Shown here in pieces: positions 35,273-41,624 of a DNA stretch of 64,000 nt. Each line of letters opens with the position of its first letter. Positions within the stretch are counted from its first letter, which is position 1. This DNA is from DYFC01 sp041658585 (GTDB taxonomy: Bacteria; Nitrospirota; Thermodesulfovibrionia; Thermodesulfovibrionales; SM23-35): assembly GCA_041658585.1 (NCBI GenBank), contig JBAZZX010000005.1, positions 1 through 64,000 on the forward strand, read 5' to 3'. The notes below the pieces were generated by a model that did no database searches, had not been told where the DNA came from, and saw nothing but the letters and a program-made list of their open reading frames with translations. The translations under genes and the position numbers were made by a program.

Positions 35273-36343
35273 ATGATGTTCATCACACGACTCATAACGG
35301 AATTCGGCGAGTACCACTACACGCCTGACTACGTGCGTGGCGTTCTCGTCGAAATAACCGGGATTCTGATCGAGGTGCTCCTTCTCTCCATTGCGGTGCC
35401 CGTCATTTTCTATTTTGTCCGTCGAGTACGAACGAGGCCCATTCGGGCAATGGTGGATTTCTATCTTTTTCAGATATTTCACAAGGTCACACGTATGTTT
35501 CTTCGAATGGCATCAATCAGCGATCTCATGCCGATTATAGCAGAAGAGCAGAAACACAATCCGAAGTTCGAGATTTACAGCCACTTTGTCTACGGCAATC
35601 TCGAGAACATCCTGTTTGTCCTCAAGAGAACCTTTGCCAAAGGCGATACGTTTCGCACGGAGGTTGACAAGCGATCTATTGATGACTTCAAGGAGTTCCG
35701 GACCATCTCAGACCGCTGTCTTGAGGAAATCGATCGACTTGCGGCGATGCTTGTCGGAGTCCCGGACATCCAACAGGAACTCTTCCAGATGAGGATACTC
35801 GTTTATCCTCTTCGCGACCTATATGATGAGGTTATCACGGATATCAAGGACTCAGAGAAGGAGCCGTTTCGCCGGAACCTCCATTCCTATGACGTCCAAC
35901 AACAGGCTGAGCAACTCACCACAATCATCGACTCAATCTTCACCAAGCGCCGAAAATTGATCGACTCGATGATGAAGCATCAGCAGTGGCGTTCGTACGC
36001 GCAGCTCTTTCTGTCCATTGTTCGGCGTTGGGCGCAGATACGGATATGCCGCTTCAGGAGAAGGCCCTATCGCGATTTCATCGCCCCGTCCCCGGTGCCT
36101 GACATGCTTCAAGAGTGGCGTGAAAGGGATCAAATGAGCCGAGAGCAAGCCGCTCAGACACTCGGGATTCCTGTTAGGGAGTACAGTGATTACGAGAACG
36201 GTTACAGGCAACCGGCAATGCACCTGTGGGAGAAGGTCAAGCCGTATCTTCGGAAGGCAAACGATGTCATTAAAGAGAAGCAAAGGACCGAACAATCAAC
36301 TCCACCCTATTCGGAGAACCACGGCGGTTCTCCTCAAGGGTGA
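35273..36343 (+). CDS. Cassette-encoded membrane protein with C-terminal helix-turn-helix
   Basis: 356 residues. A membrane helix lies at about 24-47 (GVLVEITGILIEVLLLSIAV), a largely helical region spans about 60-270, and an XRE-like helix-turn-helix is near 285-325 (MSREQAAQTLGIPVREYSDY). The middle has no family I know. The last 19 codons lie inside the attC site, typical of cassette genes. Base composition looks higher in GC than the flanking cassettes. Role unknown; a membrane-anchored DNA-binding regulator is one possibility. Confidence 0.7.
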   Translation: MMFITRLITEFGEYHYTPDYVRGVLVEITGILIEVLLLSIAVPVIFYFVRRVRTRPIRAMVDFYLFQIFHKVTRMFLRMASISDLMPIIAEEQKHNPKFEIYSHFVYGNLENILFVLKRTFAKGDTFRTEVDKRSIDDFKEFRTISDRCLEEIDRLAAMLVGVPDIQQELFQMRILVYPLRDLYDEVITDIKDSEKEPFRRNLHSYDVQQQAEQLTTIIDSIFTKRRKLIDSMMKHQQWRSYAQLFLSIVRRWAQIRICRFRRRPYRDFIAPSPVPDMLQEWRERDQMSREQAAQTLGIPVREYSDYENGYRQPAMHLWEKVKPYLRKANDVIKEKQRTEQSTPPYSENHGGSPQG

Positions 36344-36358
36344 GTTGACGCGTTGGGC
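36287..36358 (+). other. attC integron recombination site
   Basis: The outer core ACCGAAC (36287-36293) pairs with the consensus GTTGGGC (36352-36358). Inside, CAACTC pairs with GAGTTG, ACCC with GGGT and GGAGAACC with GGTTCTCC, with an unpaired C at 36303 like the extrahelical bases of folded attC. Length 72 bases. It shares CAATCAACTCCAC and GTGAGTT with the site at 38712. Confidence 0.8.
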
Positions 36359-36405
36359 AGCGGTAGAGTGCGTTGGATATTTTTATATTTTATAAGGAGG
36401 CTGTC

Positions 36406-36846
36406 ATGAAGAAAACAATCACAATAGTCAGTATTACCTTCTTGTCACTTTTCTCGGGATGTGCCCATCTAGATTTCGGAGATGAGGGACTTACCTATTA
36501 TGATCCAAAGCCGTACTTGTTTGTGTCGACTACAAGAGATTGTGTGACTACTGCTGTGGTGCTGGTAGTACCTGAACAGAAGAAGGCGGTGAAATTTATA
36601 TCAGGATATGGAACCGCCGACCTATCAGTAGGCCTAAACAACGGAATGATTACTTCTGCTGGACAGAAGACCGACACAAAAATACCGGAAACAATCGGTG
36701 CAATTACTAGTATAGGAACGGCAATGGCCGGTTTGAAGTTAAAGGAGCCGGGAAAGGGTTGCCCTCCTACAGCTGTACTCTATCCGATTGTATCTGGCGA
36801 GCCAGACAAAAAAAATCCAATCCCGTTTGACGTCCAAACGGAATAG
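36406..36846 (+). CDS. Cassette-encoded lipoprotein, function unknown
   Basis: 146 residues from MKKTITIVSI. AGGAGG lies seven bases before this ATG, so it is preferred over an upstream in-frame ATG. The lipobox FLSLFSGCAH puts Cys near residue 18. The mature part has a beta-rich pattern (FVSTTRDCVTTAVVLVVPE) and a glycine-rich segment (GAITSIGTAMAGLKL). The gene begins 48 bases after the attC core, as a second cassette would. Its own attC is missing and the transposon follows instead. Confidence 0.65.
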   Translation: MKKTITIVSITFLSLFSGCAHLDFGDEGLTYYDPKPYLFVSTTRDCVTTAVVLVVPEQKKAVKFISGYGTADLSVGLNNGMITSAGQKTDTKIPETIGAITSIGTAMAGLKLKEPGKGCPPTAVLYPIVSGEPDKKNPIPFDVQTE

Positions 36847-36881
36847 ATCAAAGTTGGCGACGGGGACGTTGAGGACGTTGT

Positions 36882-36906
36882 GAATCTTTAGGGACGTTGT
36901 TACTTA
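36882..36906 (+). repeat. Left terminal inverted repeat of the REP-type transposon
   Basis: A 25-base sequence containing GGGACGTTGTTACT matches the reverse complement of 37956-37980 with three mismatches. Just upstream, GGACGTTG occurs twice more in direct orientation. Together the two copies bracket the transposase gene and give the element its ends. Confidence 0.7.
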
Positions 36907-36919
36907 AGTTGCATAACTA

Positions 36920-36948
36920 TTGACAAAGGCACAATTGAACAATAAAAT
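36920..36948 (+). promoter_or_regulatory. Promoter of the REP-associated transposase, probably leaderless
   Basis: TTGACA (36920-36925), a 17-base spacer and TAAAAT (36943-36948). The ATG begins six bases after the -10, with no Shine-Dalgarno sequence between, so translation is likely leaderless, as for the pair at 177. Confidence 0.65.
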
Positions 36949-36954
36949 ACTGCC

Positions 36955-37932
36955 ATGCCGCGACAAGCCAGATTGGATATGCCGGGAGCGTTGCACCACA
37001 TAATGGTGCGGGGGATAAACAAGGAGTCCGTTTTCATTGACAAGGAGGACAAAGAACAACTACTTCAACGGCTTGGGATAAATCTTGTTGATGGGCAAGG
37101 TTTTGTATATGCCTGGGTAGTCATGGACAATCATCTGCATCTTCTTATCAAGAGCGGAAAACGAGGCATATCCGATATAATGCGAAAACTTCTGACGTGG
37201 TATGCCCAGTATTATAACCGTCTCCATCGGCGGAGAGGACATCTTTTCGAGAACCGCTATAAATCCATACTGTGTGAAGAAGAGACATACCTTCTTGCCT
37301 TAATCCGCTATATTCACCTTAATCCGGTGCGAGCTGGGATAGTCGGAACCATGGAAGAATTAGATGAGTATTTATGGAGCGGCCACAGTGCGGTAATGAG
37401 AAATGTCAGTCGGTCATGGATGGACATCGATTATGTGCTTGCTCAGTTTGGGAGAAAGAAGAGGGCCGCCGGGAATGCATACAGGAAATTTATAGAAGAA
37501 GGCATGACAATAGGGCGAAAACCCGAGCTTACGGGAGGTGGACTTGGCAGGAGTGGCGGAGGCTGGTCGGAGGTGGTAGCCAGGAGAAGGAAAGGTCAGA
37601 AAGAAGAATTCGATGAGCGGATACTCGGCGGCGGGAATTTTGTGCAGGAGGTACTGCAGGAAGCGGAAGACAGACAGATAAGGCAACTGAAGATACAGCG
37701 ACGAGGAATAACGATAGGGTCAATAATAGACGAAGAATGCACAAAAGCAGGAATCAGCGAAAATGAGGTGAAGGCGGGCAGCCGCAGGGGGCCGGTGAGC
37801 AGACTCCGGGCAAGAATAGCATACCGGAGCAGGGATGAACTTGGATTATCGGCGGCGGAAATAGCCCGTCACATGGGCATGGCAACATCGAGTATTACGA
37901 GAGCTATCGATAGAGAGCATCATACATCATAG
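36955..37932 (+). CDS. REP-associated tyrosine transposase (Y1, TnpA-REP)
   Basis: 325 residues. N-terminal MPRQARLDMPGALHHIMVRG, HUH motif NHLHLLI near residue 60, active tyrosine in LTWYAQYYNRLH near 83, then GHLFENRYKSI and YIHLNPVRAG. The C-terminal 60 residues add a DnaA-like helix-turn-helix (LSAAEIARHMGMATSSITRA). Such enzymes process REP hairpins as single strands. It is flanked by inverted repeats at 36882-36906 and 37956-37980. The longer C-terminus with helix-turn-helix is common in this group. Confidence 0.92.
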   Translation: MPRQARLDMPGALHHIMVRGINKESVFIDKEDKEQLLQRLGINLVDGQGFVYAWVVMDNHLHLLIKSGKRGISDIMRKLLTWYAQYYNRLHRRRGHLFENRYKSILCEEETYLLALIRYIHLNPVRAGIVGTMEELDEYLWSGHSAVMRNVSRSWMDIDYVLAQFGRKKRAAGNAYRKFIEEGMTIGRKPELTGGGLGRSGGGWSEVVARRRKGQKEEFDERILGGGNFVQEVLQEAEDRQIRQLKIQRRGITIGSIIDEECTKAGISENEVKAGSRRGPVSRLRARIAYRSRDELGLSAAEIARHMGMATSSITRAIDREHHTS

Positions 37933-37955
37933 CGGCGGATAATAATAACGCAATT

Positions 37956-37980
37956 TCAGTAACAACGTCCCCAAAGAATC
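37956..37980 (-). repeat. Right terminal inverted repeat of the REP-type transposon
   Basis: Reverse complement of 36882-36906, 22 of 25 positions identical. It ends 10 bases before the second 188-bp direct repeat. Confidence 0.7.
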
Positions 37981-37990
37981 CTACACAAGG

Positions 37991-38178
37991 AAGAATCAGA
38001 ATTATGTCAATAAAACCTATTTGTCGAGAGGGCTTCTGACGCCGAGGATATTTTTTGTTGCCACATGGGTGTAGATCATCGTGGTCTGCAGATTCTGATG
38101 ATCAAGCAGCTCGTTGACATGTATAATTTATCCTTATATAATGCTTGCAATAACAGAATAAGCATAAAAATAGATGTT
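37991..38178. repeat. 188-bp direct repeat, copy B
   Basis: Copy of 35054-35241 with four substitutions. It is directly followed by the BrnT/BrnA cassette. Identity ends at GTT (38176-38178): copy A continues CGGTC and copy B ATGTG. Such a junction is what two different cassettes joined to the same recombination site would leave. Confidence 0.9.
38017..38133 (-). pseudogene. 3' remnant of an integron-type tyrosine integrase (copy B)
   Basis: The same last codons as copy A, with LGHQ, IYTHV and GVRSPLD. One substitution falls in the LGHQ region: CTTGGTCATC becomes CTTGATCATC, changing LG to LD. Non-functional, as catalytic domain and N-terminus are absent. Confidence 0.65.
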
Positions 38179-38210
38179 ATGTGTAAAATGAAAATAAAGA
38201 GGAGTAGCTT

Positions 38211-38510
38211 ATGCGATATTATTTCGACTGGCATCCTGAGAAAGCGAAGACAAATAGAAAAAAACATAATATCAGTTTTGAGCAAGCAGCCGGTATATTT
38301 CTCGATCCCAGAGCTATAACTGTGTTTGATGATGAACATAGTGAAAATGAAGACCGTTGGGTTACAATAGGAATAGATAAAAGCGGTATCCTATTGGTTA
38401 TGGTACATACTTTTAATCAAATAGACAGCGAATGTTGCAGAATTCATATTATTTCTGCTCGAAAAGCAACCAAAAAGGAAGCAAAACATTATCGGGAGGA
38501 AAATAAATGA
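38211..38510 (+). CDS. brnT: BrnT-family ribonuclease toxin
   Basis: 99 residues with the BrnT pattern: FDWHPEKAKTNRKKHNISFE near the N-terminus, FLDPRAITVFDDEH, RWVTIGIDKSGILLVMVHT, and the conserved end RIHIISARKATKKEAKHY. BrnT is a bacteriostatic RelE-like ribonuclease neutralised by BrnA. GAGGAG lies six bases before the ATG, and the stop overlaps the antitoxin start by four bases. Confidence 0.92.
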   Translation: MRYYFDWHPEKAKTNRKKHNISFEQAAGIFLDPRAITVFDDEHSENEDRWVTIGIDKSGILLVMVHTFNQIDSECCRIHIISARKATKKEAKHYREENK

Positions 38511-38710
38511 AAAAAGAATACGATTTTTCCAAGGGTGAGAGGGGGAAGTTTTATAGACCGGATGCAGAATTGTATCTACCTATATACATCGAGCCTGACA
38601 TGATGGAAGTGCTAAGTAAATTTTCAAAGAAAAAAGGCGTCGAGATTGCAACGATAGTAAATGAGTGGATAAAAAAAGACATATCCATAGTAGAAACAAT
38701 AACAAAATAA
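38507..38710 (+). CDS. brnA: BrnA-type antitoxin
   Basis: 67 residues starting MKKEYDFSKGERGKFYRP, then a ribbon-helix-helix-like part (LPIYIEPDMMEVLSKFSKKK). It should neutralise BrnT and repress the operon. The gene ends two bases before an attC site, a typical cassette arrangement. Confidence 0.88.
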   Translation: MKKEYDFSKGERGKFYRPDAELYLPIYIEPDMMEVLSKFSKKKGVEIATIVNEWIKKDISIVETITK

Positions 38711-38711
38711 C

Positions 38712-38777
38712 ACATAACCAATCACTCCACAGGATGCGGCGAAACTAACGCCGCACCTGTGAGTTCTATCGTTAGCT
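38712..38777 (+). other. attC integron recombination site after brnA
   Basis: The arms ACTC, ACAGG, TGCGGCG pair with CGCCGCA, CCTGT, GAGT around the loop AAACTAA. A C (38728) and an A (38734) are left unpaired, like extrahelical bases of attC. The 3' core is GTTAGCT (38771) and the 5' core ATAAC. It shares CAATCACTCCAC and GTGAGTT with the site at 36287. Confidence 0.78.
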
Positions 38778-38813
38778 GACAAATAAAACATCAATTTAAC
38801 CATTGAGGCAATA

Positions 38814-38909
38814 ATGTATTTAAAAGAAATATTAGAAGATGTCCTACCAACCAAGTGGTCACGTAGAATAATGGGATTGTCATTCGCATCTTCCATTGAG
38901 GTAGGATAG
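38814..38909 (+). CDS. Possible 31-residue cassette protein
   Basis: MYLKEILEDVLPTKWSRRIM onward, with GAGG six bases before the ATG. It lies directly after the attC, where a cassette gene would start, but it is very short and may be a truncated gene. The remaining bases to 39034 contain no other gene. Confidence 0.3.
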   Translation: MYLKEILEDVLPTKWSRRIMGLSFASSIEVG

Positions 38910-39034
38910 AAAAAGTGGACACCAAAGTCAGAGCCACCACTTGGGCCACTTACAAATCAGAAAATACAAAGAAACATAGTCACCGAAAGAAAAATTTGTT
39001 AAAATAACTTCAAGAGAAAAAAGGAGTTATCATA

Positions 39035-39235
39035 ATGAGCAAAATACAAAATATCGAAAGAGAAGTCCAAGGCCTAAATCCTGATGAACTTCAGGCTTTT
39101 AGAAAATGGTTCTGGGATTTCGACGCGCAAAAATGGGATCGGCAGTTTGAAAAAGATGCTTTATCTGGAAAGCTCGATTCACTGGCCGAGACAGCCATCA
39201 AAGCGTTTAAGTCCGGTCACTGCTCCGAAATTTGA
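39035..39235 (+). CDS. Antitoxin-like protein, partner of a truncated RelE-type toxin
   Basis: 66 residues, MSKIQNIEREVQGLNPDELQ, with KWFWDFDAQKWDRQFEKD. This is the pattern of a small antitoxin family that accompanies RelE-like toxins; I know no gene name. AAGGAG lies eight bases before the ATG. The stop overlaps a TTG start of the toxin (TTGA). With the toxin truncated, the antitoxin may be free to act on its own promoter only. Confidence 0.75.
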   Translation: MSKIQNIEREVQGLNPDELQAFRKWFWDFDAQKWDRQFEKDALSGKLDSLAETAIKAFKSGHCSEI

Positions 39236-39405
39236 AGCATTTTGCCTCGCCGGAGTTTTGGGGACTCTATAGGGCACTGCCGCAGTCTGTTCAAGACCTT
39301 GCAGGTAGAAATTTTGCATTAAATGAACTACCCCGCCGCAAGCAGCGGGGAATTGAACCCAAAGAGATTAAAGGAATTGGGATACTTAGAATCGCATCGC
39401 AATGA
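39232..39405 (+). pseudogene. Truncated RelE-type toxin
   Basis: The TTG start is coupled to the antitoxin. The first 35 codons, KHFASPEFWGLYRALPQSVQ, match the usual N-terminus of the cognate toxins (around 85-90 residues). After NFALN the sequence is unrelated: CCCCGC/GCGGGG hairpin DNA at about 39331-39350 and the tail EPKEIKGIGILRIASQ. The catalytic C-terminal part is lost, so the toxin is almost certainly inactive. Confidence 0.7.
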
Positions 39406-39539
39406 AATAATGGAACAATGAGGACGGCGACTGTATGCATTTACGAATTTATTTGTTGAGGAGCAACGCCAATGTCAAATTGAATGATGCCAAAAGTACC
39501 TCATGTTACGTTATAATGATTTGTATAAGGAGGCAAATT

Positions 39540-39752
39540 ATGAATGCAGAATATACGGCAGCAATAAAGCAATCAGGTGATTGGTGGATTGGATGGATAG
39601 AGGAAATTCCGGGCGTAAACTGTCAAGAAGGAACGTATGACGAACTGCTTGAAAGCCTTCGGCTAACCCTGAAAGAGGCACTTGACTTTAACCGAAGGGA
39701 CGCTATCGCCGCTGTAGGTTCAGGATATAAAGAAGAAAAAATCGCGGTATGA
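39540..39752 (+). CDS. hicB: HicB-family antitoxin
   Basis: 70 residues from MNAEYTAAIKQSGDWWIGWI; AGGAGG lies seven bases before the ATG, which excludes the longer upstream frame. The partial RNase H-like fold (EEIPGVNCQEGTYDELLESL) and short length match HicB antitoxins without a separate DNA-binding tail. Its stop overlaps the hicA ATG (ATGA). Order hicB then hicA is reversed from the usual. Confidence 0.88.
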   Translation: MNAEYTAAIKQSGDWWIGWIEEIPGVNCQEGTYDELLESLRLTLKEALDFNRRDAIAAVGSGYKEEKIAV

Positions 39753-39937
39753 AGCGCAGTGAACTGCTGAAGTAACTGCGGTCACAAAGATGTGAATTTA
39801 TCAGAGAAGGTAGCCGCCATTCATGGTGGTGGAACCCCAGCCAAAACAAACGATCGTCTATTCCAAGACATACTGAAATCGACGATAATCTTGTTCGAAA
39901 AATTTGTAAAGACCTCGGAATAGAACAAATAAAATGA
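39749..39937 (+). pseudogene. hicA: HicA toxin gene with an early nonsense codon
   Basis: MKRSELLK is followed by TAA at codon 9, then the same frame continues LRSQRCEFIREGSRHSWWWN and IPRHTEIDDNLVRKICKDLGI to TGA. The HicA double-stranded RNA-binding fold and catalytic His (RHSWW) remain in frame. One substitution (probably AAA to TAA) therefore disables the toxin. The hicB antitoxin upstream is intact. Confidence 0.8.
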
Positions 39938-39939
39938 GC

Positions 39940-40029
39940 CTTAACACCGCCTTCAACCCAGACGCGGAATAAGCATAGTTTCTTTTTCGCGAAGGTGTTT
40001 GCCCGCGCCGCTGATTTACTACGTTATCT
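39940..40029 (+). other. Degenerate attC-like site after hicA
   Basis: It begins TTAACACC directly after the hicA stop and ends CGTTATCTGTC, similar to CGTTAGCTGAC at 38770. AACACC, CTTC and CGCG on the left can pair with CGCG, GAAG and GGTGTT near 39990. The outer pairing is poor, so this is a candidate. Confidence 0.4.
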
Positions 40030-40115
40030 GTCAAAATAACTAAAGGACACTTGATAAATACATACGATTAATGCATACTAATGCATATAGAATATATTGA
40101 TGGAAGGGGAATTTT

Positions 40116-40313
40116 ATGAGGACCACACTCAACATTGAAGACAGATTACTTGACAAGGCAGCAAAGTTGACTGGTATTAAGGAAAAAACTTCCCTTGTCA
40201 GACTTGGGCTTGAAGCACTCATAGCAAAAGAAAGCAGTAAGAGACTCGCAAACCTCGGAGGAACAGAGAAGAAATTAAATATGGTCCCTCGCAGAAGATC
40301 AGCAGGCGCGTAA
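40116..40313 (+). CDS. vapB: VapB-family antitoxin
   Basis: 65 residues with the type II VapB ribbon-helix-helix start MRTTLNIEDRLLDKAAKLTG and EKTSLVRLGLEALIAKE. It is a DNA-binding antitoxin for the adjacent VapC. The ribosome binding site is GGAAGGGG at six bases. A second, basic C-terminal stretch (VPRRRSAG) would contact the toxin. Confidence 0.92.
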   Translation: MRTTLNIEDRLLDKAAKLTGIKEKTSLVRLGLEALIAKESSKRLANLGGTEKKLNMVPRRRSAGA

Positions 40314-40314
40314 A

Positions 40315-40671
40315 ATGGTTCTTGTTGACACCTCGGTGTGGGTTGAACATCTTCGATCCGGCAACGTCGGACTTGAAAATCTATTAAATGAAGGCCATGT
40401 TGTTTGTCATCTGTTCATAGTTGGGGAACTCGCTTGTGGCAACCTCTCAAACAGGTCTGCAATCCTTTCTCTCTTGCAAGCCCTCCCTTTGGTGAACCAT
40501 GCAGAACATGAAGAAGTGATGCATTTTATAGAGAATTATTCACTTATGGGAAAAGGGTTAGGGTACATCGATATGCATCTGATTGTTTCGGCTCTATTGA
40601 CGAAAGTTTCAATTTGGACACTCGATAAGAAACTCAAAGAGGTTTCTTCAAAGCTGGGGTTAGAGTACTGA
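40315..40671 (+). CDS. vapC: VapC-family PIN-domain ribonuclease toxin
   Basis: 118 residues with PIN-domain acidic residues: Asp in MVLVDTSVWVEHL near residue 5, Glu in IVGELACGN near 40, Asp in GYIDMHLIVSALL near 83, and the usual WTLDKKL near 100. VapC cleaves RNA, often initiator tRNA. It begins one base after vapB. The 3' end overlaps the readthrough tail of the convergent AlkD-like gene. Apparently intact, so this pair is likely active. Confidence 0.92.
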   Translation: MVLVDTSVWVEHLRSGNVGLENLLNEGHVVCHLFIVGELACGNLSNRSAILSLLQALPLVNHAEHEEVMHFIENYSLMGKGLGYIDMHLIVSALLTKVSIWTLDKKLKEVSSKLGLEY

Positions 40672-41425
40672 TTATCGCGGGCAGATAACAACGGCATGGC
40701 GTTATGCTTAACTTAACAGCGCCTTTTTTCAAATAAATTTTCCTGTCTTCTTCTTCAAATCTCTCAATCGCATATCTGAGCATCGTCCTCGGCATATCCT
40801 GATAATGCTTTTTCAGAAAAAACTCCTCTGCCTTTTGGTTTCGCTTTCCGACTTCCCGCAGCATCCAGCCGGAAGCCTTGTGTATCAGGTCGTGTTTGTC
40901 ATGAATAAGGAGTTCGGCTATCCGGAAGGTATCGTCAAACTGATTGTTTCTTATAAATGTAAGGGTAGACAGAACCGATATTCTTTTCTCCCAGACGGAT
41001 TTCGAGTGTGCCAGATCATAGAGGACTGAACGGTCCCTTGTTAATAGATAATCACCAACAATATTCGGGGCTGAGAGGTCGACAAGATCCCAGTTGTTGA
41101 TATGTTTTGTATGCCTGAGATAGAAATCGAAAATCTCCTTTTTGCCGGGACCGTCAGCCTTTTTATATTTGATAACCAGAATAAGAAGGGCAACAAGCCT
41201 GTGCTCATGGATCCTTCCCGAAAGCAACCCTTTCAGGTCTTTGAGCGGCAGCTCCGAATACTTTTTGGCAATTTTACGCTGCTCGGGGACGACAATGCCG
41301 AGAAATATATCGCCTTCGCCATATTCACCTTTACCTGTCTTAAAAAACCGCGAGAGTATCCCGGCCTTTTCAGGGTTTGCTTTCACCTGCAATTCGTCTT
41401 TTATATTTTCTAAAAGTGTTTTCAT
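40634..41425 (-). CDS. DNA alkylation repair protein, AlkD-like
   Basis: 263 residues of HEAT-like repeats: GDIFLGIVVPEQRKIAKKY near 38, NNWDLVDLSAPNIVGDYL near 110, KASGWMLREVGKR near 184, MLRYAIERF near 215. AlkD enzymes excise positively charged alkylated bases. Family members usually end soon after the E-R-F-x(6)-R-x-x-Y-L segment (here about 223-235). The last about 28 residues come from the cassette region and overlap vapC by 38 bases, so the original stop was lost. Confidence 0.85.
   Translation of the reverse strand: MKTLLENIKDELQVKANPEKAGILSRFFKTGKGEYGEGDIFLGIVVPEQRKIAKKYSELPLKDLKGLLSGRIHEHRLVALLILVIKYKKADGPGKKEIFDFYLRHTKHINNWDLVDLSAPNIVGDYLLTRDRSVLYDLAHSKSVWEKRISVLSTLTFIRNNQFDDTFRIAELLIHDKHDLIHKASGWMLREVGKRNQKAEEFFLKKHYQDMPRTMLRYAIERFEEEDRKIYLKKGAVKLSITPCRCYLPAIISTLTPALKKPL
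40683..40707 (+). other. Short remnant resembling attC ends
   Basis: ATAACAAC (40685-) and GTTATGC (40701-) are inverted cores only 11 bases apart. GTTATGC also occurs at 120-126. It may be a deletion product of an attC and marks the right edge of the cassette region. Confidence 0.3.
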
Positions 41426-41436
41426 TAACCCAAAAC

Positions 41437-41581
41437 CTGCGGATGTCCAAAATAAATTTATTTAAATCGATGATTTTATTTAAAAAGATAGTTCATGGTA
41501 ATTGTATGAAAATATTTTGGTAGCACATCTATATAAGTACACTGTTGTATCGAAAAATAAATTTATTTTGGACATTCGCAG
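41437..41581. repeat. 145-bp MITE-like element with 27-bp inverted repeats
   Basis: The arms 41437-41463 and 41555-41581 are reverse complements with one mismatch and contain GGATGTCCAAAATAAATT. The outer ATTAACCC at 41425 and GGGTTAAT at 41610 extend the symmetry. The centre has no coding capacity. It lies in the upstream region of the AlkD-like gene and downstream of the radical SAM gene. Confidence 0.8.
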
Positions 41582-41624
41582 TTTCTATGCCGGTTTAATT
41601 GCATTTTTTGGGTTAATTAAGATT

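Noticed and set aside
39331..39350. CCCCGC/GCGGGG hairpin as a terminator or attC
   Set aside because: It lies inside the truncated toxin frame, has no T-run, and lacks the core sequences of attC; it is more likely a dispersed repeat that broke the toxin gene.
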